Positions 21,940 to 33,235 of a stretch of DNA of 64,000 nucleotides are shown in pieces. Position numbers and translations under genes: made by a program. The stretch comes from Cephalopachus bancanus (taxonomy: Eukaryota > Chordata > Mammalia > Primates > Tarsiidae). Where the stretch lies: NCBI GenBank assembly GCA_027257055.1, contig JAPVLO010000056.1:1798001-1862000 (forward strand), given 5' to 3'. The notes beneath the pieces were generated by a model. It did no database searches. It saw nothing but the letters and a program-made list of their open reading frames with translations, and was not told the origin of the DNA. The stretch's first letter is position 1. Every line of letters starts with the position of its first letter.

Positions 21940-22496
21940 GGGCCGCCGCCATCTCTCACCTGTGCTAGGCTAGGTGACAGCTTATGGGCTTCTGTCCCCA
22001 CTTCGTGTCTTGTTCTCCTTCAGCCCATTCGTCACAGAGTGGCCAAAGATGCTTTAAACCGCCTAGGTGCCCATGCCTCTCTCCTCCTTCAAACCCTCCT
22101 TTGTCCCCTGATGGAGTAGAAACCTTAAAATGACTTTCAGGGCCTTCATCACTCAGCCCCTGCTCCCCTCTCAGCCAAATGTGCCCCCACCGCACCATCA
22201 CACTCCTCACTCACGTTTGCCTCCAGGACTTCTGCCTGGAACATGTCCTTGCTGCCCTTCCCCTTCTGCCAGCTAAAGCCTCTTCCTTTCCAGTGCTTCC
22301 TGGAGGAAGCTCTATGCTTCCATGCTTCTTCCAGGAAGCAGTCCATGATACCTGACCATCGCAGCCACCCCAAGACTGGATTCGGTGCCCCTTTCGATCC
22401 TCTCATAACCACCGTTTCCATTTTCCCATTTATTGCTAGCTTCTTCTTTGTATCCATCACTATATAGCAATTTCTTCTATAACAACAGGTTTTTTT
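21940..22496 (+). mobile_element. L2 LINE fragment
   Basis: TTCGTCACAGAGTGGCCAAA, ATGACTTTCAGGGCCTTCAT, CAGGACTTCTGCCTGGAACA and TGCTTCCTGGAGGAAGC follow the L2 coding 3' end. The later part forms the hairpin at 22294. An Alu ends the run on the right. Confidence 0.6.
22294..22340 (+). repeat. Near-perfect hairpin inside L2 sequence
   Basis: Arms TGCTTCCTGGAGGAAGC (22294-22310) and GCTTCTTCCAGGAAGCA (22324-22340) pair over 17 bp with a single G-T mismatch, which would be a wobble pair in RNA. The loop is 13 bases. L2-derived microRNAs are known, but this stem is shorter than a usual precursor, so no RNA gene is claimed. Confidence 0.85.
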
Positions 22497-22499
22497 AGT

Positions 22500-22799
22500 T
22501 TAGTTTAGTTTTTTGGGTTTTTTTGAGTTGGAATCTCACTCTGTCACCCAGGCTGGAGTGCAGTGGCATGTTCATGGCCACCCCAGTATCCTGCTGGGGT
22601 TCGGCTATCCTTCCACCTCAGTCTTCCAAGTAACCGAACTACAGGTGTGTGCTACCATGCCCACCTAGTCTTTGATTTATTGTAGAGACAAGGTTTCACC
22701 AAGTTGCCCATGCTGGTCTCAAACCCACGGGCTCTGGCAACCTTCTCGCCTCGGCCTCCCAGAGTGCTGAAATTATAGACTAAGCCACCGAGCCCAGCC
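22500..22799 (-). mobile_element. Alu, full length, lineage type
   Basis: T-rich tail with TTTAG units, then GAGTTGGAATCTCACTCTGT through to GCCACCGAGCCCAGCC. Flanks AGGTTTTTTTAGT and AGGTTTTCTAGT look like a target duplication. Confidence 0.94.
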
Positions 22800-23604
22800 A
22801 GGTTTTCTAGTTTGTATCCCATATCTGATTTACTTTTAATGAATGTATCATTTCATAGTCAATGAATGGAAGAGATGAGATTAAAACCCAGTCAACCTCA
22901 TCCCCAAACTCATGGGTTCCCATCATCCCACTCAAAACCTAACTAAAATTTGAAGTAGTGCTGCCTTCCTGGCTCCTCTCCACAGGGAGCCTGCTCCCAC
23001 CAGTTTCCCCAGTCCCCTCCCCACACCTACTTGACAGGCCCTCTATTTGTGTGGACTCACTTTCTGGACAGGAATTCCTGTCTCCCTTGCAGGCTGAGAC
23101 ACCGTATAAAATTATTATTCTCAGGGAAAACACTCAACCCACTGATTCTGGTGAAATCATTTTGGAGTGACAGATATAAGCAGGGGGCTTTCCTGGGCTC
23201 AGGACTCTGGCTGGGGGCAGCAAACGCCACATTGCAACTCTGTTCAGGGCAAAATTCCTGGAAATTGGAGCAAGCTGGTTGGTTCTTACTCATGAAAGTG
23301 CACTGAGCCAACCCTTGTTCTTTCATCAATATTTGTGGACTGAAAACATGACAAACCACCCCCTGTGTTGCTCAGAATGTAGACACTAACTGAGGAGTCC
23401 AGGGACAAAATTCCCTGAGGACAAAACAGAAGTTTCATAACTGGCTGCGGGATCATTGTTTTCCATTTTGGAAGGTTCCGCCTTGTGATGGGAGGAGCAC
23501 TCTGTCAGCTGAACACAAGAGATCTGCTCCCCCAGAGTCACGTGGATTCAAGATGTGAGGGGGCATGAGTGTCTTACTAAGGCATTCAGGTAATCATAAT
23601 AGTA
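22800..23604. other. No recognised feature
   Basis: About 800 bases of plain sequence. Overlapping frames at 22958-23359 on both strands carry no domain. An imperfect AAT-type repeat begins at about 23594. Confidence 0.5.
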
Positions 23605-23810
23605 ATAATAATAATAGTAACAACAAAATGCCACTTATTGAGGACCTATGTTGTGGTAGACACATTCAGTGTATGTTTTCTAATCCTGAAAGCTAAGAAC
23701 ATATACAGCCATATTACAGATTTGAAAAATGATGTGCAGAGAAAGTAAGGAAGATTCCATGGTCAATCAGCTGTCAAAGATCAAAGACAAGGTTGAAATC
23801 TGTCTCTTTT
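23605..23810 (-). mobile_element. MIR SINE
   Basis: CACTTATTGAGGACCTATGT, AGCCATATTACAGATTTGAA and GTCAATCAGCTGTCAAAGAT follow reverse MIR order. A short ATA-rich array lies at its left end. Confidence 0.65.
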
Positions 23811-23980
23811 GCTCTGTTGCCCCTACTTCTCTCCACTCCCCGGGCCCTGCCGCCATGCCACTCTCTAGGATTGCTGTTAATGGTTCTCCCTTCTCCCACT
23901 GTGCCCTCCTCCAATGTACCTCCAGTCAGAGTGACCTTTAACAACGTAAACCCGGTCACATCAAATCTTTCCATTGTAAC
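23811..23980 (+). mobile_element. L2 LINE fragment
   Basis: GATTGCTGTTAATGGTTCTC, AGTCAGAGTGACCTTTAACA and CGGTCACATCAAATC follow the L2 coding 3' order. Confidence 0.55.
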
Positions 23981-24159
23981 AGGCATCAGGATCCACCCCT
24001 GCGTGGGGATGGGCTGAGTTAACCAACCCTGGTAGTTCCACTGGCCCTGCTATAGGAGTTGATCATCAGGGCTTTGCCTTCTCTTAGCCAGAGAGGTCAG
24101 GCGGGTGCAAGGACAGCCCACCAGCTAGACACTCAGGTTGAAATTTGAGGTTGTGGGAG

Positions 24160-24436
24160 TAATGCTCTGGCTCTCTCTCTCCTTTATAAGAACGAGAAAG
24201 CACATCCTCTGCCTGTGGGCAGCCATTCCGTGACCCTGAGAGAAGCCAGTGTGAGGCAGGTACCAGCCTACAACAGGAGGAAGCAGCCAAGGGACTCAGA
24301 GACCCAGAGCCAGAGCCCTGACTGCACCACATTTGAAGCCTCCCCACCCTCCAACCTTTCAGTTCTGGTGAACCAATAAACCCTCTTTATTGTTCAAGCC
24401 AGCATGGGGTAGGTTCACTGTAAGTTGCCACAGAAA
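24160..24436 (+). mobile_element. LTR fragment, MaLR-type (uncertain)
   Basis: Ends TTCTGGTGAACCAATAAACC, CTCTTTATTGTTCAAGCCAG and GGGTAGGTTCACTG, the known pattern around the polyadenylation signal of MaLR-class LTRs. AATAAA lies at about 24375. No internal coding region. Confidence 0.55.
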
Positions 24437-24514
24437 TTCTCCTGGGTGATTCAAATGCCTCCTGGTGCTCTTGAAATTGCATCCAGATGCCCTACCTTGG
24501 TGTTAAAGTTCCAC

Positions 24515-24630
24515 TTAACTCTAAGATCCATGAGTACTGAGGGCAAGAGCTGGATTTTCATTGGCCCTGGTATTGCCAGCTTCTGCTAGACATCAACCTA
24601 GCACATACCAGGCACTCTGTTAATTTTTTA
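24515..24630 (+). mobile_element. L2 LINE 3' end
   Basis: AGATCCATGAGTACTGAGGG, CAAGAGCTGGATTTTCATTG and CACATACCAGGCACTCTG match the L2 3' UTR. Confidence 0.55.
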
Positions 24631-25174
24631 TTTTTTTCGAATGAGTGAAACCAGGTCTCTCTCCAGTGCATTATCTGCCTCCTTGAAGTAGGGAGTCCCC
24701 TGGAGTCCTGTTGCATCATCTACTGAGCTGCCTCTCTGCAGGTCAGCTGTGTTTTACTAGACTTGTTGTCCAGCTTCCCAGTCAGTGTCCTTCTGAAGAC
24801 CACTCTCGGGGAGGGGTCTGGACGTGAGGCTGTGGCCAGCAGCATGTCTGAGCTCCAGGCACCCAGGAGGAGGCAGCAGCCCAGCAATGCCCAAGGCTCA
24901 GGATCGGGTATGCACTCCCTGGAAGGGGGACTTCTGGGACAGCCTGGAATCCTCAGAAATCAATGGGGGGGAGCCTCAGAGCCTTTGGGATTTGGGCAGC
25001 AATGAGTGTGACCAGTGGACTCTGGAAACATCCAGGTGTGGGTCCAAAGAACACTGTATTCCTTTTGTTTGTCTAACTGGCATTCTCCTTCCCGCCCTAG
25101 TCCCTTTGCACTGTCCTCCAAATGAAAGTTTCTCTACCTCATGGCCAACCATATCTTAATTTCTGCAGAGTGTC
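24631..25174. other. No recognised feature
   Basis: About 540 bases. Overlapping plus-strand frames at 24763-25159 (80 and 111 codons) show no domain and no repeat match I recognise. Confidence 0.45.
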
Positions 25175-25300
25175 TATCCATGACTGATTGTGTTTATTTT
25201 TCTTTGTTTTCCCCTCCAAAATATAAGCTCCATGAAAGCAAGGACCTTGACTGTCTTATTTATCACTTAAATCAATCTCTCTCTCATATCAAGAATCTCC
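25175..25300 (+). mobile_element. L2 LINE 3' fragment
   Basis: AATATAAGCTCCATGAAAGC, AAGGACCTTGACTGTCTTAT, TTATCACTT: the L2 3' UTR signature. Confidence 0.6.
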
Positions 25301-25324
25301 CAGGAAACTCACATTAAATAAATG

Positions 25325-25595
25325 AACAGTTGCCCCGCCCCTCCCAGTTGGAGGCCCACCCCCTTACAGGGCAGACTGCATCAGTTAGGCACCACCTCCC
25401 TCATCTGGGGTAATCTCTCCTCCTCCACCCCACTGATTCCTTTATGGCCTTTATCACAATATAAAATTACCCCATGTGTATGTTTACTTGTTTGTTACCT
25501 GCTTTCCCCAGTGAATGCAAACTCTACCTTTCCTTGTTGAATCCCCAGGGGAGATCACTTCGGGGCTTTAAGTAGGTACTCAATAAACTGATGTG
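25325..25595 (+). mobile_element. L2 LINE 3' end, second copy
   Basis: CTTTATCACAATATAAAATT, CCCCAGTGAATGCAAACTCT and GTAGGTACTCAATAAACTGA show the L2 terminus. Adjacent to another L2 fragment in the same orientation. Confidence 0.6.
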
Positions 25596-26889
25596 GCTGG
25601 AATAAAGGAACACCGAGGGAGGGAACTAATCTTCAGGCCTCTGGAACCAGTGAACATGAGAAGATAAAAGCAAAGAAGGAATCAAAGTTGATTTCACAGT
25701 CATGCTATAAGGTAAATGGGGCTTTTTGTTTGTTTTTTCTTTGCTCCCCCCCACCCACCCCCCCATGGCAGAGAAGAAATAAGAAAAGCGAAGTTTACAA
25801 TGTTGTGACCTCCTTGAAATAGCTTGTCTGGTGAAGTTCATGGTTGAACTCCTGTCTCTCTGATTCTTTTTCTAGCTCCCTTTCTACTGAAGGATGCAGC
25901 TTTCCTGCTGAAATTCATCTGCATATATGCTTAATGCATCAACATTCCCTATTCGAATCAGTCCAAATTCTTGCAAGGTGGAGACCTGCTGTTTGGGAAA
26001 CCATCGCTGAATCTCCTGGTTTGTGTGTCTTCACAATGCTTCAATTATACCGCTTTAATGAGGCACCAGCAGCCAATACCAGCCCCGGGTTTTTAAAGTT
26101 TGGTTTTTAAAGTTTCTCCGTGCCTTCGTGCTACAGCCAGGCCCTGGCTTCTCTCTTTCTCTCAATTATTACCTTAACCATGCCCTGGAGACCTAAGGAG
26201 CCGGTTTATTTTGACTGGGAGATTGTTAAACTGCAGGAGGCAAACCAGAGACACTGCCAGGCTGTGATTTCCACGGCTGCACATGGCCACCGAGTGCTGA
26301 GAATAGCCAAGGCCGCTTCCTGCTGGAGGAGGAAATGGCAGTTTCCTCAACTCCCGGAAACATCACTTCCTCTCTGGTGCCTAGCTCCGTGTTAACCAAT
26401 TAGACAGCCTCTTCCCACCCCGAGCCCCAGAGACCTAGCCCAAGCCTGGAGAAGACATCCTGTTTCCCCTGAGGAAGCCACCCAGATTGAAGGCGCTGCT
26501 GGGGTACTCGGGCAGGGAGTGAGTAGGGAGTGGGGCAGGAAGGGGCTGACAAGTAGTAATAACAACAACGGTGTTATCCAGTGTCTGCTAAAAACCACAC
26601 CCACACCCCCACCACCATCCTTTGTCCTGACCCTCAGAGATCTAAGTAAATTGGAGAAACTCTTACCAGTCTTTCTAATCTGAAGTCCTCCCATAATCTC
26701 ATCTCATTCTCAAGGACTTCCTTTGTCTCTGGCTCCTCCGCCCACCATCTCTCTTCTGTACATCATCGCAGACCAAAAAAGATGCAAGACTCTTCCTTGG
26801 TTTTTACAGAAAATATGCTCACACCATACGCTCCAAGAGTTCAGAAACATTGCTGAGCACTGAGTGGTCACTAGGTACCGTCGTATTTC
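25596..26889. other. Repeat-poor stretch with clustered ETS cores
   Basis: About 1.3 kb with no recognised transposon, one of the longest such stretches here. It holds a C-rich tract at 25745-25764 and an ETS-core cluster at 26315-26372 (separate entry). Possibly a conserved non-coding element; no exon is evident. Confidence 0.4.
26315..26372. promoter_or_regulatory. Cluster of ETS-type GGAA/TTCC cores
   Basis: Five GGAA or TTCC cores in 58 bases: GCTTCCTG, AGGAGGAAATGG, GTTTCCTC, CCCGGAAAC and ACTTCCTC. CCGGAA and GAGGAAAT are known high-affinity ETS contexts. A regulatory role is only inferred. Confidence 0.35.
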
Positions 26890-27125
26890 CTGGCAAGTAG
26901 CTTCATGGACACAAGTTCAAATCCTGCTTCCTGCTCTGTCCCCCCAATCTCATGAGCTATGCCTTGTTTGGGCGGGTCACTTAACTTTTCCAGGCCTCAG
27001 TTATCACTCTACTTCCCTCTATCTATGGGAATAGAAATCATGACACCTTTAGGGTTGTTAGAAAATTCAACGAGATGAAGTACTAGACACACAGTTCTAG
27101 TACTCAATTAATGTTCGTTATTCTT
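26890..27125 (+). mobile_element. MIR SINE
   Basis: ACAAGTTCAAATCCTGCTTC, GGTCACTTAACTTTTCCAGG and TAGGGTTGTTAGAAAATTCA cover most of a MIR. Confidence 0.75.
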
Positions 27126-27972
27126 TTACTCTGCTTCCTCCTCCCTTTCAGGAGGATGAAAAAACAAAAACCACAAAAACAAAAAAACTCTTTGTTTCTT
27201 GAAGAATAATGACACCCCCTTCTCTGAAATTTTGACACCAACCAGTATCCATGCCTTAGAATTTCAGTTTCATTAGGAACAGCCCTTATGAGAATATTAT
27301 TCTGAGTGTTCTACTTGTGGGAGATTGGGGTGAATTAATACTTCTCAGTCTCATTATCATTTATTTCCCTATAATACCAGCCACTCACCAAATAATTTTT
27401 AATGGTATTATCTCATTTTTCAAAAATAAACTTCATACTTTTTAATAGTTTTAGACTCATAAAAAAATTGCAAAGGTAGTAGGGCTCCCAGATATTTCAT
27501 ACTCAGTTTCTCCAAATATTAACATTGTCACAAATGTGATACATTTGCTATAATGAATGGACCAATATCAATATATTATAAGCTAAAGTCTAGACATTCT
27601 TAGGTTTCACCTAATGTTCTTTCTTGGTTCCTGTATTCCATCAAAGATATGATGTGACATTTAGTTGCCACGTCTCTTCACAACCCTCTGGCTTGTGACA
27701 GTTTCTCAAACTGTCCTTGTTTTTTATGGCCTTGACAGTATTGCGGAATATCCGTCAGAATGTAGAATGTCCCTCAATTAGGTTTTGACTGACGTTTTTC
27801 TGATGATTAAGTAGACTGGTGTTTTGGGATGTAGAGGAGGAACACTATAGAGGTACCAGGCTAAACACGTTGTGTCAAAAGTATATTCCATCAACATGAC
27901 TTTTCACAGTTGATGTTGACCTTGAGTACCTAGTGAGGCAGTCTGTCAGATTTCTCCAGTGAAGTTATCCTT

Positions 27973-28110
27973 CTTTTTCTTTTTGTTTTTTTTAACTTCA
28001 GAGTATATTTATTAGAATAAGGGATTAGATCTGTTAAACAACTAGATTAAAATGGTTCAAAGAGTTTCCATACAATTTTTAGGCACTATACACATTGTTT
28101 ACAACGGCAT
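27973..28110 (-). pseudogene. Processed 3'-UTR fragment of an unidentified mRNA
   Basis: A 138-bp insert in the old L1, flanked by a perfect 13-bp repeat TGAAGTTATCCTT at 27960 and 28111. On the minus strand it ends CTAATAAATATACTCTGAAG plus an A-rich tail, that is, a polyadenylation signal about 15-20 bases before the tail. This is the structure of a heavily 5'-truncated retroposed mRNA. I do not recognise the parent gene. Confidence 0.75.
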
Positions 28111-29493
28111 TGAAGTTATCCTTTTTTTTCCTCTTTCCATTCTGTATTTTTTGGAAGGAAGTCACTATGCACAGCCCACATTTAAGGAGTAGGGACCTAT
28201 GCTCCACCTCCTTGAGGCTGGAGTATCTGCATACATTGATTAAAATTCTGATGCATAAGAAATGTATATATCCTCCACCACTGGTTTATTTAATTATTTA
28301 TTTATATCAGTATGAGCACAGGGATATTTATTTTGTGTTATAATCTAATACCACCTTATTTATTTTGTTCAAGTTATTCCAACTTTGGGCATTGGAAGTT
28401 CTTTCAACTGGTTCCCACATCACTTTGAAATACCCATCACTGTTTTTTGTCTTATTTTGTTTTTGAGAAATTCCTTACATTCTGGTACTGTGAGATGCTC
28501 TATGCTAATCTTATAAATGTCCTGCCCATAGATTCTGACATTTCTCCAAGGATTGCTAATCCCTTTCTTTACACAATGGTATTAGAAACAAAAATCAGGG
28601 CACGAGGTGTGCTTGTTGCTACTGGGATGTCATTGTTTCTTGGCTTTTTCAGCTGACAGAGCCAGGAAATAAATGTGTATATACTAACCTGTGTGTATAC
28701 ACATATCAATACATTTCCTATGTAATCATCTGTATCTATATTAAGCTAAACATAGTTCACACTGATACCTCCAATTCTAATCCATTAACACATGGACCAT
28801 TCTAGCTTTCTCCTCTTGCTTACCTAAGTACTCCAACTCTAATAGTAAGAATCCTGGCTCCCACCATCCACTATCCATTTATTTAACTGTTCCACCATAC
28901 TTATATAGCAGTATCAGAATTGCTAGCCCATATGTCCATGGGAAACAACTTTTCAACTAGAGTATAGTACTTTACACTGTTTCTTTTGTTTCTAATTTTA
29001 TAGACTCCGTTCATTTCCAGAGTTACTTAGGTTCATAACAATTTCTTCTACCTCCTTCACTGTGATTGCTTTACACATTTTTGACACAATTAGATTGTTT
29101 TGTCACATTATACATCCCACCTTGGGATCCCTTGACATCCTAGGTGATATTTTTTTCATGTGATTAAGGTTTGTTTTGTGCTATAAAGCTCTGTGTTTTG
29201 ATAAATGCATAATTGTCATGTATTCACAATTGCAGTATCATGCAGAATAGTTTCACTACTCTAAAAAATTCCCTACACTTCATCTATTCCATGCTCCCCA
29301 GAAATCCTGGCAATTGCTCATCTTTTTTTTACTGTGCTACAGTTTTGCCTTTTCTAGAATGGCATATGGTTGGAATCATACTGTATGTGGCCTTTTTAGA
29401 CTGCCTTCTTTCACTTAGCAATAGGCATTTAAGTTTTTTTCATAGCTTGATGGCTCCTTATTTTTTTTTATCAATAAATAATATCCCATTGTA

Positions 29494-30044
29494 TGAGGAA
29501 GGACCCAAAAAACCTGAAATTTATTTATAAAAAATTGTGTATTTATTCTTACATGTTTAAACTTCAGTCACTCTCAAAGTACTCTCCATTTGATGCAATA
29601 CACCTATCGAGATGCTTTTTCCACTGCTCAAAACAGTTTTTGAACTTGTCAGTTTTGATGCCTTTTAGTGCTCCTGCTGTTTTGTTTGTTTGTTTGTTTG
29701 TCTGTTTGTTGTTGTTGTTTCACCTCTTCCATTGAGGACCTTTTCATTCAAGAAAACAAACAAAAAAGTCACTCAGGGAGTGATTGGGTGAATAGGGTGG
29801 GTGGGGCACAGGGGTTCATGACATTTTTGGCCAAAAACTGCTGAACACTCAACATGGTGTGGGCAGGTGCATTGTCATGGTAGAAGTGCCAGTCACCTAT
29901 TCTTCTGCAAATCTTGACACAACCTTCTCAAAGTTTCCAGATAAAAACTCCAACTGACTGTTTGATCTGGAGAAACAAATTCCAAGTGTACTATAAGGGG
30001 CCTACCTCTGAAAGATAATTCTGGGTTTTGTTGGATCCCGCTCA
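29494..30044 (-). mobile_element. Mariner/Tc1-type DNA transposon, internally deleted
   Basis: 551 bp with inverted ends: TGAGGAAGGACCCAAAAAAC at the left and, read in reverse, TGAGCGGGATCCAACAAAAC at the right, with TA on both sides. The minus strand keeps a transposase fragment (HDNAPAHT motif of the second catalytic block) with stops, a TTTG-repeat expansion at about 29680-29710, and a C-terminal FEQW-like remnant. The 5' half is missing, so it cannot encode an active enzyme. It landed inside the old L1. Confidence 0.85.
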
Positions 30045-30593
30045 TATATATGTACCACAATTTTTCTATCCGTTCACATATTGAAGGATATTTTGTCATT
30101 TTATTTCTCTTTTTTTTTCTGTTTTTGGCAATTATGAAGCTTAAACTGCTATAAACAAGAGTGTACGTGTTTTTGTTTGGACATTAGTTTTCAGATCAGC
30201 TGAATAAACACCTAAGAGCACAATTGTTGGATCACATGTTAAGACTATCTTTAGTGTTGTAAGACACTGCCGCACTGTCTTCTGAAATCATTGTATCATT
30301 TGATTCCCACAAGCAATAAATGAAAGTTCCTGTTGCTCCACTTCCTTGTCAGCATTTAGTTGGATCAATGTTTTGAATTTTGGCCATTCAAATAGGTATA
30401 TAGTGCTATCTCTTTGTTGTTTTAACTCAAAATTCCCTAATGACAAATTATGTTGATCATCTTTTCGTATGATTATTTCCCTACTGTATGTCTTATTTGG
30501 TGAGGTGTCTGTTTAGATCTTTAGCTCCTTTTAAAAATTGAATTGTTTTCTTATTGTTGGGTTTTACATGTTCTTTGTATATTTTGAATATAA

Positions 30594-30926
<333 letters not shown>

Positions 30927-31375
30927 AAGAATCAATGCTCCTGGACTTGATTTATCTTAATCGCATCTTTCACAAAGCAGAAGTTTTTAATTTTCATGAA
31001 GTCTAAGTTACTAGCATTTTTCTTCCACAAGTTTTATCTTTGGTGTGGTATCTAATAGCTCATCACCAAATCTTGAATAAATGAATTTAAATACATTCCA
31101 TTGTGTAATTATTACACCATGTCTCTTAGTCAAGGGATGTTATCTCCATTTCATAGGACAAACAGTTTCCCATCACATTTGTCTCTGAAGGACCTTCAGA
31201 CAGGGAAAAAGAGAGAATAGTGAACAGCAAGAGAAGACATATAGATAAAAGCAGTCCAAGACAAACATCTAGAGGCTTCAGAGTTCCCTGGTTGGCCTTA
31301 AAATTCATGAGCATTTGGCTATCTCTTCCACTACATAGCTGTATTTTTTTTAATATAAATATTATGCTATTTGCT

Positions 31376-31379
<4 letters not shown>

Positions 31380-31407
<28 letters not shown>

Positions 31408-31408
31408 A
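31380..31408. repeat. (CA)n microsatellite
   Basis: About 14 uninterrupted AC units followed by AAAACCC. Confidence 0.97.
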
Positions 31409-31529
31409 AACCCAAAATGGGTGCTTTGCTAGCAAATGCCACATTTATTGATTGGGTGACTTTATGTTGTCTAGCTCAGTGATATGCTCCTCCCAGAAAT
31501 ATTTGTGCTTCAGGTTGGGAAGCAAACGA

Positions 31530-31650
31530 GATTGAAGGAAAGGGTAAGGTGAACTACCTTGTCCAATGTCAGACAGCTAGCAAGGGGTAGACCCAGGATT
31601 TGAGTTCTAAATGAGCAGACTCCAAGCCAGTACTCTTGGGGTACAGTATG
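31530..31650 (-). mobile_element. MIR fragment
   Basis: ACCTTGTCCAATGTCAGACA, GCTAGCAAGGGGTAGACCCA and GGATTTGAGTTCTAAATG follow reverse MIR order. Confidence 0.7.
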
Positions 31651-31848
31651 AACATCCGCAGTATATGTGTGGTTGCCCAAAGACGACTGGCTCGGGGAGT
31701 CTGACGTCGTCCCCATTTCTGGGAGGCACACTTCTCCCTCCCTTCCCCATTGACTTGGCCTTCCTCTGACCTTCACAGCCTCTAGAAGAACACCATATAA
31801 TGTAGGCTTCCCTCTTTCTTTAAAGCATAAGTTAGAAGAGGGGGCAAA

Positions 31849-31906
31849 AACCAGGAGTTCAAGACAAGCCTAGGCAACATAGCGAGTCCTGGTCTTTACA
31901 AAAAAA
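31849..31906 (+). mobile_element. Host Alu of a nested cluster, left piece
   Basis: CCAGGAGTTCAAGACAAGCC to CTTTACAAAAAAAAA, a middle part of an old Alu left arm. Its right arm appears to resume at 32382 after two younger pieces. Confidence 0.7.
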
Positions 31907-32194
31907 AATCGTCCGGGTTCGGTGGCTCAGCCTGTAATCCCAGCACTTTGGGAGGCCGAGGTGAGTGGACTGCCCGAGCCCACAGGTTTGAGACCTGCCT
32001 GGGCAGCAAGACCTCATCTCTAAAATAAATTTTAAAAAATCAGTCGGGCGTGGTAGCGCATGCCTGTAATTCCAGCTACTTGGAAGGCTGAGGTGGAAGG
32101 ATCGCCAGAGCCTAGCAGGCGAGGCTGCGGTGGCCAGGAGCAGCCACTGCACTCCAGTCCGGTGACCGAGTGAGACTCCAACTCAACAACAACA
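31907..32194 (+). mobile_element. Alu, full length, lineage type (inserted)
   Basis: GGTTCGGTGGCTCAGCCTGT through CTCCAACTCAACAACAACAA. Young layout, placed in the A-rich middle of the host Alu. Confidence 0.93.
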
Positions 32195-32381
32195 ACAAAA
32201 AATTAGCCGGGTGTGGTAGTGTGCGCCTGTAGTTCCAGCTACTTGAAAGGCTGAGGCGGAAGGATCGCCGAAGCCCAGCTGGTCGAGGCTGTGGTGGCTA
32301 TGAGTGTGCCACTGCACTCCAGCCTGGACGCCGGAGTGAGACTCCAACTCAAAAAATAAAAATAAAAAATAAAAAAATAAG
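32195..32381 (+). mobile_element. Alu right arm
   Basis: AATTAGCCGGGTGTGGTAGT to CTCCAACTC and an AAATAAAAAT tail. No left arm, either 5'-truncated or a product of recombination between neighbouring Alus. Confidence 0.9.
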
Positions 32382-32535
32382 AAAGACGGGTGGTACAGCA
32401 TCTATCATGCCATCTACTCAGGAGGCTGAGATGGAAGGATTGCCTGAGCCCAGGAGGTTGTGGTTATGGTGAGCCGCGATCATGACACTACACTCCAGCC
32501 TGAGTGACAACTGAGACCCCAACTCAAAAAAAGGG
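32382..32535 (+). mobile_element. Host Alu of the nested cluster, right piece
   Basis: CATGCCATCTACTCAGGAGG through GAGCCGCGATCATGACACTA to CCAACTC and an A-run, an older right arm that fits the 31849 piece. Confidence 0.75.
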
Positions 32536-33129
32536 GGGCAGGGTAAAGCAACCCCAGGATGTGCTTGTCACTAAAGTGTATGACTGTGGGAAAGAAACAA
32601 CCTTAGCGGGGGGGATAAAGAATTTGAAAAACAAAATCCAATTTTTTAATAATAAAAATCTTTTTATACCCAAACAATTTTTGCTGAAACAACAATGCAC
32701 ATAATGAAACCTATTGAGGAAACTTATCATTATGCCAAATTAAACTGGATAGAAACATCTCCCTGGCCGTGAGAACCATTTCTTGTTTCAGTTGTGTTCG
32801 ACGACTGAGGCTGGAGTAGCCACTGTTCTGAAAGAAGCAGCTTCTTGAGAGAAAGAAGTCATTCTCTCAGAGGAATGACCTTTGCCCTTCAGAGCTGAGA
32901 TCTGACTGGCTCCTCTGGGAGAAGTGGGAGCTGTAGGCATCTCTCTCTGAGAGCCTGCTTTCAGAACCCAGCGCTGGGCAACGCTGTCTCTGTCCCCACC
33001 CATCTCAGCTGGAGTTTATGCAGTCTGCAAACTTGACCATGTGTCAGGCACGGACCTTCCTCGTCTCCCAACTTCAGCCTCCTCCTAAGGGTTCAGTGGC
33101 CTCCGATGTGTCCTCTTTATCCCATATTC
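32536..33129. other. No recognised feature
   Basis: About 590 bases of plain sequence between the Alu cluster and a weak MIR. Confidence 0.5.
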
Positions 33130-33235
33130 TGCCCTAGAGCCCAAGATCTAAATTTAAGTCTCTGCCTTAATGACTAATTCTGTGACCTTGCCTGACCTGT
33201 GAAACAGGAGCGAGAGGACTGTAGGTGGTGCAGGG
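33130..33235 (+). mobile_element. MIR fragment, weak
   Basis: TTAAGTCTCTGCCTTAATGA, CTAATTCTGTGACCTTGCCT and GTGAAACAGGAGCG keep a rough MIR order. Confidence 0.4.

Noticed and set aside
31683..31715. GACGAC ... GTCGTC stem with TGACGTCG as a CRE-type element
   Set aside because: The stem is only six bases and the CRE match is imperfect; likely chance.
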